Positions 55,430-64,000 of a stretch of 64,000 nucleotides of DNA are shown here, one piece after another. The position numbers and the translations under genes are program-made. The DNA is taken from positions 558,001 through 622,000 of the forward strand of contig JAPXFQ010002669.1 in the NCBI GenBank assembly GCA_028564705.1, read 5' to 3'. This DNA is from Apricaphanius iberus (lineage: Eukaryota; Chordata; Actinopteri; Cyprinodontiformes; Aphaniidae). The notes under the pieces are model-generated. The model saw nothing but the letters and a program-made list of their open reading frames with translations. It ran no database searches and had not been told where the DNA came from. The number at the start of each line of letters is the position of its first letter. Position 1 is the first letter of the stretch.

Positions 55430-56965
55430 TATATAGTTATAGTTTGTAGTTTATTTCGAACATGAACAAGTAACAAAAGAAAGTAAATGTGAGAAGGAAA
55501 AAAAGACAAAGACAAAAAGAGAAAAAACACTAACTATTAAGAGTAAAAATGTCCGAAAAGGAGTAGGATGAAGCATAAGCTTATTGAAACCTACCCCTTC
55601 TCCTCTACTCTGTAGACAACTGGTCTCCCCTAATATACCTATTTACATGATACCATGATTTACATGATTAGAAAACAACAGAAAAATTATGAAAAAGAAA
55701 ATTAATTAATTAAGAAGACAAATACAACATTATTTATCTGAACACCCGATTGTTAAACCCTTCTTCCTCACTGTACCTTGTGAAAGTGTCTTAACGGTGT
55801 TTAGCCTTCTTATCTTTCGGAACTGTTTTTACCGTACGAACCCTCGCGGTCTCTGCGTTCCTCTGGCGGCCGTCTCCTCGTGATTCCAAAAGTCAGGACA
55901 CATACCCACGGTGAGGTGTATTTCCATTATTACGGCCCTCATCTCTGGAACAGGCTGCCGGAGGACCTCAGGGTCTGCTTATTTTATTTATTTATTTACC
56001 ATTTATTTATTTTAATTATAGTTAAGTTTTAATACACAATTTATGTTTTACAGTTTTACTTTCTCCATTATCACATTTTATTAGTTATTTTATTATCCAT
56101 ATTAGCTTTTGTCATTGTACATTTTAAGTATTTTAATCCTTCCAGTGTTTCCTCTACGGAGCCCTCTGCCTTGGGTGGGCGGTGGCGGCCTGGGCGCTCC
56201 TCCGGCAGTGCCTGGGGATGGTGGGGGTTTCCACCCTCCCTCCCTGGGCGCCCTGGGTCGGTGCCTCGGCTGCTGCCATGGATCTGCTTCAGTCGAGGCA
56301 GATGGCTGCCCTGATGGCGTGGTCGTTCCCATCTGAGCTCTACCTATGGTCTTACAGGTGTGTTTGTTTGTGGATGTGTGCCAGTGTGTGTCTCTGTGTG
56401 TTTGGAAAACAGGATTTGAGAATGACTGTTATTTTGTTTTTACAATTGTGGGGAAGGGATGAGAATGTAGGTTATGTGAGGTTATTTTAATCTGTGAAGC
56501 ACTTTGAGCTGCACTTTATTTTGGTATGAAAAGCGCTTTATAAAGAAAGTTTGATTGATTGATTGAAAACCATGTGTTTGTACAGCTTCTTAAACTGGGT
56601 CAGCCTTGGACACCGCTTGAGCTCCACACCTAAACTGTTCCACACCCATTGCAATACTAACCTCCTGATCCCATATCGTTCCAATTTATTGATTAATATT
56701 TTGTGATTGACTGTATCAAATGCTTTTTAAGATCTATGAATATTCCAGTGCAGGTTTTGGTCTATAGCATCTGTGATCTCCTCAACTGATTCTGTCATTG
56801 CAAGTGATGTTGAATCGAAAGCTCTGAAACCACACTGACTCTCAACAAGTAATTTAAATTTGTTAATACAATTATCTAGTTGGTTATTTTTCTATAATTT
56901 TTGAAAATTGTGGAAGTAAGGAAGCAGACCTGTAATTTTTGAAGTGTCGGTTTTGTACAATGATA
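55430..56965 (-). mobile_element. LINE on minus strand, decayed and split
   Basis: Read on the minus strand from 56965, it encodes pieces equivalent to QCGFRAFDSTSLAM, ESVEEITDAIDQ and KAFDTVNHKILINKLERYG, standard RT landmarks of a jockey/I-type LINE. Its 3' UTR is at 55430-55740 (plus strand GTAGTTTATTTCGAACATGA and GAGTAGGATGAAGCATAAGC). A plus-strand LINE end (55785-56572) is inserted in between. Confidence 0.6.
55785..56572 (+). mobile_element. LINE 3' end nested in the minus-strand LINE
   Basis: The translation SLRSSGGRLLVIPKVRTHTH, then YYGPHLWNRLPEDLR, is the C-terminus of an L2/Rex1-type LINE. A 3' UTR follows and ends GTGAAGCACTTTGAGCTGCA, AAAGCGCTTTATAAAG and a (TTGA)n tail. Its tail is followed at once by the continued minus-strand LINE. 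Confidence 0.65.
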
Positions 56966-56969
56966 CAAC

Positions 56970-57725
56970 TTTTGCTATTTTCATTTTATTAGGAAATTTA
57001 CTGGTTTGTAATGATAAATTACAGATGTATGTCATTGGTTTAGAAATACCATCCATTACCTTTTTTTTTTTTTTTTACAAAATGAAGCCCAAATCAGATA
57101 AGCAAGAAAAAACACTCCTGAGCTGATGTTTCAGGCTCAAAATTCTGCTGTCAATAACTTCCCATTGATATTTATACAATTGTTTCAGGTGCACGCAATC
57201 ACTGCAGCTCTCACTTTAAATAATAGACGTTGCTGAAAAAATAAAAATGCATTCAACAATTGATAGCAATCTCAGTCCATCTAAATGAAATTCATTTAGA
57301 ACTACAAATGTTACATGATCTTTTAAAAAAAGAACAAATAGTTGTTTTTCTACATATATACACAGCAGGAAGTTTTTTGAGAAGTTTGTTGCAAAAACAT
57401 TTAATGTTTTTTTTTTCAAGGGATTTTGATGAGTTTTTTGCAGTCCATGTGGGAAAAAAATCTCTTTTATTCCAACTCAATTACAAGGAAAACAGATCTA
57501 AAAACAATTACTGATATATTTAGTTTCAGTCTTTCAGTGCAATTACCTACTGAAAATAGAACAATTAAACTTTACACACAAAAAAACAATCTATGTGTTT
57601 TTATTGTTTGTGTATTAATGTCTGTAAATAACATTGCTGGGATGCAGAACAATTTTTTGAGCCAATCTTAAAAATAAAGAATATTGTATCGTATTGTATC
57701 ATAAACACATAAGTTGATTCTTTAC
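56970..57725. other. No gene; AT-rich with a poly-T and a tail-like repeat
   Basis: A poly-T run at about 57061-57076 and, at 57670-57705, AATAAAGAATATTGTATCGT repeated imperfectly, which looks like a retroposon 3' end. No supported coding sequence. Confidence 0.35.
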
Positions 57726-57729
57726 CAGG

Positions 57730-57962
57730 CTGCATTGTGGAATTGTTAGTAGCACTGTTGCCTTACAGCAAGAAGGTCCAAGGTTTGCATGTTCTCCCCA
57801 CGCATGTGTGAATTCTCTCGGGGACTTCTACTTCCTTCCAAAACAGACCGTTAGATTAATAGGTTACTCTAAACTGTGCTGAAGTATGAGTGACCGCTAG
57901 AGATAGGTACCTGCCCCTGTTTGACCCTTCAAGGATAAGGAGCTTTGGAAAAAGGATGGATG
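57730..57962 (+). mobile_element. SINE with degraded tail
   Basis: Contains TTAGTAGCACTGTTGCCTTA, CAGCAAGAAGGTCC, TTTGCATGTTCTCCCC and GACCCTTCAAGGATAAGGAG, then GGATGGATGA. A partial copy of the 21486-21828 family. Confidence 0.75.
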
Positions 57963-58152
57963 ACTTCTGGATCATATTTAACCAAGGTTACTAACACATG
58001 GAGGGTCCAAAGAGCCACCCGAGGCTCCAGAGCTGCAGGTTGCAGACCGCCAGGCTATTACTTAACATTTTAACATTTTTCCTTTGTCTGCATTCCACTT
58101 CACCTAAAGGGTTTTTATCTTAAAATGTAAGTCACCTCCTTGGTGAGTCTTA

Positions 58153-58606
58153 TGGTGCGTTCCACTTGTAATCACAACTCAGAAATTCCAATTGTCCATT
58201 AAGGAAAAATAAAATGGAATGCTTCCTAAGTCAGATTTTCCACTCGAAAAGTCTACGATTTTTTGTTTTGCTCCGACTTTGATTTTCAATATCGCTGCTC
58301 CTCAAATTAGCAATGGTCTTTGCGATGGAAACATGTTTATTTAAGAAGACCCACTTCTAATAATTGGTCTAACATCAATCTTACATGTAGAGTGGCAACT
58401 CTAAACAAATTAAAGCAGTTTGCATGTGGAAAGTAGCCTACAGCTTTAAATGGTATTAGTAAGAGGTACTACCAACAACGGCTTCCTGGGCCTCACCATA
58501 TTCGAATACAGACCTATCTGAGCACGTTGACTAGAACACTGTTTGCTCAGGTGTGACGTCAAACCCAGCTCCAAGTTCCAACTTTTGAAGTAAGTGGAAC
58601 GTAACA
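58153..58606. mobile_element. Harbinger-like MITE, 454 bp
   Basis: The left TGGTGCGTTCCACTT and the inverse right TGTTACGTTCCACTT are flanked by TTA on both sides (58150-58152, 58607-58609). Inner inverted pairs also exist (AGAAATTCC against CCAACTTTTGAAG regions, weakly). No coding capacity. Confidence 0.65.
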
Positions 58607-58609
58607 TTA

Positions 58610-59620
58610 ATCCAGCATCATTTCCGATTTGAAAAATGCGGCCAAAAAAGGCGCTGCCTGGCGGAGCGAGGGATGTGCAGGTTGAAAGGGATGAAGGAAT
58701 AAACAGCTCCTTGCTATTCCAACTCCAACTCACTATGAAGGCGTGAACGAGACTTGGCTGCTTCTGTAACCAACATGTGTCAGACCTGAACGAGATGGTC
58801 CGTAGAGCCATTCAAGGGCCAGTTTACGCAACAAAGTTGCCGTTTTTGTTTGAATACGAGGGTGTAGTTCATATGCCCGGCCTTTACATGGCTGTGTGCC
58901 CCATATATGCAGTGTTCTATGGATTCCCCAGGCTTCCTCCTCCCTACTCGGAAAAAGAATTGAAGAATGGCAGTGAGTACACTGAGTACACAAGTGCATT
59001 ATGCGATGACCAGCTGGGATTGACGACATCGTTTTTGAAAGTCCCTGGCCTTGTATTTACATGAAAATGATAACGTTGTCAGAATTCTCCACTCTAGAAC
59101 CCGTTTTTGAAAAGTCACTTAGGAGAAAAACAGCACTTACGGACAAAAATGCTGGAAAGGTGAATGATGAGTGACAGCAGGCAACACAGCAAGAGTTGGA
59201 TGCATTTTAATTCCTTTGATGATTCAAAAGCTGATTCAAATGTACTTTTTTACAAAGTTTTACATTTTGATGATAAATTAACTTAATAAACAAAAAACTG
59301 GAGTAGCCCTTTAAGAGTCTAAAGAGACAGTTTTTTCTCAAAGAGACAGAATTCATATCACCAAGCGGCAGTGCAGCTGACATCAGAACCTCAATAATAA
59401 CTGCTTTAGCCGATTCAAATTCAAATGTAGTGCAGACTTTTAATCTGATGAGGGCACCACACAGAAGATTTCTGCCATAAAAGATATATATTTAGATAAG
59501 TTGAACTAAAATGCCAGAAATAATGTCTACACATGCACACCATACTTTTAGACACTTATATGGTTTATTAGCAAAAAAAGTTGATTTCAAGGTGCACCTA
59601 AGGAAGTGGCTTGTTGGTGT
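58610..59620. other. No supported gene
   Basis: Contains overlapping open frames on both strands at 58733-59064 without a known signature, and GAATTCTCCACTCTAGAACC, which is MITE-like. Treated as unassigned. Confidence 0.3.
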
Positions 59621-59654
59621 CTATTCTATTCTATTCTATTCTATTCTATTCTAT
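59621..59654. repeat. (TATTC)n microsatellite
   Basis: Seven imperfect units of CTATT. The same pentamer tails the LINE at 40330-40362, so this may be the last trace of another LINE copy. Confidence 0.85.
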
Positions 59655-59825
59655 AAAAGCCGATACATCCAGTTGATGTTTTACACGTTGCAACTAAATC
59701 TCCTGAACAAACCTTCCATCATAATGCTGCTACACATCCTTATATAAACCAACAAATTCAACTCAAGAATTGTATTTTTAAACGGGGCACTGCTGGACCC
59801 GTTCTTACCCAAAGTGTAAAAACAA

Positions 59826-60110
59826 CTCACTTTTGATTTATGAGCTCTCAAGGGCCCTGATAAAAACTCATCCTGAATGAATTCATTCCAATGAGATAAA
59901 CTAGAGAAGCTCTAAGTTTGTCTGTATATTCATTTGTGCTCTGGCATGAAAATTGGCAAGTGTGAGTCTTCTTTTGCAACACTTTTGTTTGGGATGATTT
60001 GAGGTGACGCCGCTTACAATCACAACAGTAAATTGTTTTCTGGTACTGACATGTTTGCTTTTGTGCTCCTCCTCTTTCACTTACAGTTGTTTCCCCACTG
60101 TTATTTCCTG
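59826..60110 (+). repeat. Local duplication, copy A
   Basis: Aligns with 61640-61910. Shared blocks are GATTTATGAGCTCTC, GCCCTGATAAAA, CTCATCCTGA, AAATTGGCAAGTGTG, CTTTTGCAAC, GCTTACAATCACAAC and a CTTACA-to-TTTCCTG end. It diverged by many small indels. No coding or transposon signature. Confidence 0.65.
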
Positions 60111-60114
60111 TTTA

Positions 60115-61635
60115 AATGTCTGCCCTGCAATTTGTCACCCAGCTAAGTTCTTCTGGGTTGTGTTGAGTAAACTGTTTGAAGGACATTTCCATCATTTTGA
60201 GTTTTAACACTTCAGTTCTGTCTATGTTAGGAGTTTTAAGCTTTATGTTATCCTAAATCCCAGCTGTATCTGGTTTATTCCTAATCTTCATATTCATAGA
60301 CACTTAAAAGTAGTTGTTGACTCTACACAGTGCACAGAAAATTCAATTGAACCTAAAATTACTATCTGAAACTTTAGGACTTTTAAATGTATTTTCTTTT
60401 CCTACCTCCTCTGTGCTCTTCTACCACCCCCCATCTGCAGTAAGTGACTTGTCTCCACGGCTCTCTGTACGACATCTCTGTATATTCTGGTCAGCTGGTA
60501 TTTGTAACTATTTTTTCCAGCTAAACAACCTGAAATATATTTTTTTGTTTTAATAATCACAAATATCTCTAATATTTCTGTAAATCCAGGACTTTTTAAA
60601 ATGTATCAACTCAATGAAAACTCCCTACAGCAAAAGGCCCAGTGATTTGAGCTTGTTTTCACGTGATCTATATCTTGGCATCTGCTTCTTTTAGACCAAA
60701 GTTTCACGGCTGACTTTATCATTTATGTCATACAAGAGTCATCATGCATATTATAGTCGTTAGATTCCGATGGAAAACTTGGCTTATCATTCATAGTCAG
60801 TTTTGTGACTATCACCCGAGGTGGATCAGAATCATCACAGTTGTGGGTCAACTTTGTCCCAGCACTTCATGACAACACTTTTCGATGATCACCAACATAT
60901 GCAGAACATGTACAGATCAAACACTGAAAAATACCCCCAAATCAGACATAAAATTCTTTTAAAGAAGGTTAAATACAAACATTTTCTTGATAAACTGTCA
61001 TTAAATCTGAATAAAATCAATTGTATATTATCTGGAGATTTAACAATACAGCAACATAAAAAAATCAAATTCGAAACGGCAGTAATTGTGTTCAGGGTGA
61101 GAAAAAGTTTGCTTCAAGGCAGTAACCAAAAAATGTTCAGTGACAGAGATGAATTAAAGATGCAAAGAAAATGTCAAACTACAGTGTGATCATTAAACCA
61201 AAAGGAGTTTGTTGGGTGACTCTAGGAAATAGTTTGGGTGATGACTTGAAAATAACTTTAATAAACAATGTAAATTAATATTTTGAGGATGGGTTGTAGT
61301 GAAATTAGCTACTTTACTGTCAAGTATGATTCAAACGTTTGTTGTTACTCTTACAAATCTTTACTAAATTACAGTGCTGTATTAAAAAATTTCCTTTGTA
61401 ATAAGACCACTTGTGTGTTTTTTAATAAATGTGTGTCTGTGTGTGTGTGTGGTGGGGGTTTTCATGGTTCCTAAATAATGCAACGCGGGAAAGGTCAGTA
61501 GGACGGATTCCCAGACTCTTAAACAGCCAGAAGGGGTGTTCACGGAAATAGAGTCATTACATTACTCTCTCGCCATCTACATGTGTGTGAGTCACACTCA
61601 CAATCCCACACACACGTAATGTGAAAGCAACACAC
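60115..61635. other. No recognised gene
   Basis: The frame 60821-61189 (122 codons, lysine-rich) has no family signature and a weak context. No RNA gene seen. The segment lies between the two duplicated blocks. Confidence 0.35.
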
Positions 61636-61639
61636 TAAT

Positions 61640-61910
61640 GATTTATGAGCTCTCCAGAGCCCTGATAAAACTCATCCTGAGTCAGCTCATAAATACTGCC
61701 AAGAGATGAAGGAGGGATTGTGACTGGTGGATGAATGTGTAGAAATTTGTCTGCTGTGACATCATAATTGGCAAGTGTGTGTTTCTTTTGCAACTCTCTT
61801 GGTTGATTGGAACTGGCACCGCTTATCATCACCACCGAAAGTAGTATTTCAGCAACATATTTGCTTCACTGTGCCTGCTCTTACACTAACATTTGTCTGT
61901 TGTTTCCTGC
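61640..61910 (+). repeat. Local duplication, copy B
   Basis: The second copy of 59826-60110, about 1.8 kb away and in the same orientation. It also has an internal inverted pair, TTTATGAGCT (about 61642) with AGCTCATAAA (about 61685). Confidence 0.65.
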
Positions 61911-61914
61911 TTGT

Positions 61915-62425
61915 CTTGTTGGTTTTTGTGGTTTATGTTTAGTTTAGTTTTTGTGCATTCTTTGCTTGAATCTTTGCAATTTTATAATTTGAATTATGTG
62001 TATGACTAAGGTTTTCCCTACTAAATTTAACTGAATTGTCCAACTTCAGATTGATAAGTTTGTGATATTCTCCTTCTTGCTAAAAAAGGAAAAAAATCAA
62101 TGTTGGTCCTGAAGGATTGTGCTCAAGTAACTGAAAGTTATCCATCACTGGAGATTTGCTGAAGCCAAAGAGTGTGTACCTAATAATGACCCTGCAGAAA
62201 GTTGGCCACCCCTGTGCACATCCACTTTTGTGTTTTTTTACACAACCCAACACTTCATTGCCAAGTTGTATTGACTGAGTTATGACAACACTTGTCTTAA
62301 TTTATTTTAACACATCCTTTAAAACCATGTTTTATTTTGCTTCCACTCCACAAAAAGCAGCTACATGGTATTTGCTATACAGAAAAGGCTGCAGTAAACA
62401 TTCAAATATTTGAAAAAGTTCAAGA
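61915..62425. other. No recognised gene
   Basis: No supportable feature. Confidence 0.35.
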
Positions 62426-62426
62426 A

Positions 62427-62860
62427 TTAAAGGGCCTATATCATGCAAAATCACATTTTTGAGTTTTCAACCATATGGTAGTGCAATTTTCTCATAAAAA
62501 AAACCCACGGGAGTGGTTTTTGGCTTAATTCACGCATGTCTGGGTAATCCTCCTGAATTCTTTTCTCTGAGCAGCTGCCCCTCCCTCTCTTATAAAACGG
62601 CTGAGTGATCAACTAGTGACATCACTAGTTGAAAGTTGAGTGCAAGAGGTGTCTGCACCGCCACTGAAGGCAGAGCGGCTTACCCCAGGTATAACTTCAA
62701 ACACACCCCTGTCCTTCTCACAGCTAATGGCTGCTTCGGTTTTTTGCAGCTTAAAACACTTTTTTGTTGGATTTTTACTTTCTCTGTGAAAACTCCGGTT
62801 TGGCTGCATGGATTACAGGATTGTATTCTACATTCTTAAAGAACAGCAGCTGGATCAAAG
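62427..62860. mobile_element. MITE-like element with CACTAGTT palindrome
   Basis: Begins with TTAAAGGGCCTATATCATGC, then AAATCACATTTTTGAG, a start typical of an abundant fish MITE. The opposite terminus is not clear. At 62610-62631 an exact dyad CAACTAGTGA-CA-TCACTAGTTG occurs. Confidence 0.45.
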
Positions 62861-62885
62861 GACAAAGACGCCTGATGGACAATTC

Positions 62886-63000
62886 AATTTTCAATTAAGT
62901 TTCTTTTTATAGTGCCGTTTCACAACAGATGTAATCTCAAGGCACTTTACAAGAAGAGTTACTACAATACAATGTTTAATTTAGGAATTAGAGAACCACA
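62886..63000 (-). repeat. Retroposon 3' tail, inverse orientation
   Basis: Contains AATTAAGTTTCTTTTTATAG, CACAACAGATGTAATCTCAA and GGCACTTTACAAGAAGAG. It is the reverse complement of the tail at 35510-35590. Confidence 0.65.
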
Positions 63001-63307
63001 GAAGACAGAGAAGTAAGTGGCTGCACGCTAATGCGAATGTGGGTTAGCCATTTATCAAGGTGCTTATGTGATCTTATTACAGCATTGTGTGGTTAATTAG
63101 TTAATCTGTTGCATCTCAGAATGTTCAGTAAACGGGTGCAAACAACACCCACAGCTTGTTTATATACTGGGCTGGAAAGATTTGCTTAGTGGATGCAGCT
63201 GTGTTGATTTGGGCTCTGTCTAAAGACTGGAGATTTAGCAAATGAAATAGGCATTATTGACTCTGTTTTTTTACAACAACAAAAATATAAACCAAACTTC
63301 TGAGCCC

Positions 63308-64000
63308 TTAACCCTCTAGGCGCAAAAGTCGCAATATTGCGACAAGCAACATTGCTGACTTTAACGAGCCACAGCTGGAGATAGGGCCACTAATTTAATT
63401 ACTACTTTTTACCAGAAGATGGCAGACATGTGTACCTTTAATCTTTGACACCTTTTTGGGTGTGTTACCATGGAAACTTTTGGAGTCCCGTTTCGCCATG
63501 ACGCTCCAAAAGCAGCAACATTCCAGCTCTGCATCACGTTCTCCCGGTGAGAGAAAGGTATGTGTTCGGGTAGCAAGGTGGTCATCACAACGCTAATTGT
63601 GACCGAGGTGGGAGGGTTGTAAAAATCTGTGGAAATAATAGCAGATGCGATCGAAAACAGGAGAGAAAAAATACAGCTTATAAGCAAGTAAACAGCAGTA
63701 AAGTTCTCTGTCCCGCTGCAAGTGAGGATGATGATGATGATGATTTTGGCGAGGTTTGCTTGACAGATGAGGAACAGTAGAATCACCAGTGGATCAGACA
63801 ATTGGATGAGCCTGTTAGTTATTTTTGGGACGGATCTGTAAAATTCTGTGGCCAATATTTTATTTCTGTTGATTTTATATAGTGAATAGAGTAACGGAGC
63901 CACATAAGAAAGGACATAAACAGATATATCCACCTGTTCTTGAAATAAAGCCACAAAAATGAAACATATAGATGTAGAAAATACATATATAGAAAAATCT
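63308..64000 (+). mobile_element. piggyBac-like element, 5' end
   Basis: TTAA (63308-63311) is followed by CCCTCTAGGCGCAAAAGTCG, fitting the TTAA target and the CCCT-type terminus of piggyBac elements. A perfect 16-bp palindrome GTCGCAATATTGCGAC lies at 63328-63343. Downstream, a possible transposase start (ATGACGCTCCAAAAGCAGCA, about 63499) and an acidic stretch SEDDDDDDFGEVCLTDEEQ (about 63722-63778) resemble the acidic N-terminus of such transposases, with a stop after it. The rest is beyond the window. Confidence 0.55.

Noticed and set aside
58733..59064. Overlapping open frames on both strands (95 and 98 codons)
   Set aside because: Neither strand has a recognised motif, and the end of the region looks like MITE sequence; not enough to call a gene.
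60821..61189. 122-codon lysine-rich plus-strand frame
   Set aside because: AT-rich composition explains the lysine and asparagine; no domain, no splice context.
63409..63954. 181-residue minus-strand frame, hydrophobic
   Set aside because: Antisense to the piggyBac-like 5' region; its poly-isoleucine is the complement of a (GAT)n run. No receptor or membrane family signature beyond composition.

Overview
The window reads as teleost fish genomic DNA, probably from an acanthomorph. The evidence is eukaryotic gene structure (a coding exon with a GTGAGT donor, nuclear tRNA-Arg genes with pol III boxes) and a typical fish load of interspersed repeats: Tc1-like transposons, hAT, Harbinger and piggyBac pieces, L2/Rex1-type and Rex3/RTE-type LINEs, tRNA-headed SINEs with (ATGG)n tails, and gypsy-like solo LTRs. 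The species cannot be told from the sequence alone.

Host genes are sparse. One protein-coding exon is secure: 5558-6226 on the minus strand, the first coding exon of a smoothelin-like 2 (smtnl2) gene. Its remaining exons, including the calponin-homology domain, must lie beyond position 1. A TATA box (6656-6662) and an inverted CCAAT box sit upstream of it. At 22.4-22.8 kb there is a probable ATG-free 5' UTR exon ending in a GTAAGA donor on the plus strand, which may start a gene whose coding exons lie outside the window.

From about 25.8 to 33.4 kb the window holds a tandem array of a 0.90-kb unit, each unit carrying one tRNA-Arg(UCG) gene on the minus strand. Three copies look clean, two have small T- or anticodon-stem changes, one is a decayed pseudogene, one unit has lost its tRNA by deletion, and both edge copies are truncated. 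The array contains a 98-base N gap, and two of its patches look like uncorrected sequencing noise.

From 37.14 to 44.45 kb lies the most unusual object: a 7.3-kb element with roughly 90% similar inverted termini flanked by TA. Inside both ends sit long arrays of the palindrome CACTAGTTAACTAGTG, repeated about every 31 bp with spacers of unrelated sequence. No transposase is visible. The array has itself been invaded by an L2/Rex1-type LINE and a Rex3-like RTE element.

The rest is a stack of nested transposons. A LINE at 15.4-18.6 kb is split by a hAT MITE and by a Tc1 element with an uninterrupted DD34E transposase (16355-17960). A DNA transposon of unknown class (48986-52552) is split by a hAT element with a perfect 8-bp target duplication and by an L2 LINE with a 700-codon open RT frame. 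Two Tc1 families and a SINE are nested at 52.7-54.9 kb. LINEs of opposite orientation are nested at 55.4-57.0 kb. The 5' end of a piggyBac-like element begins at TTAA 63308. Long stretches (8-10, 11.2-13.6, 19.4-20.7, 60.1-61.6 kb) show no gene that I can support.
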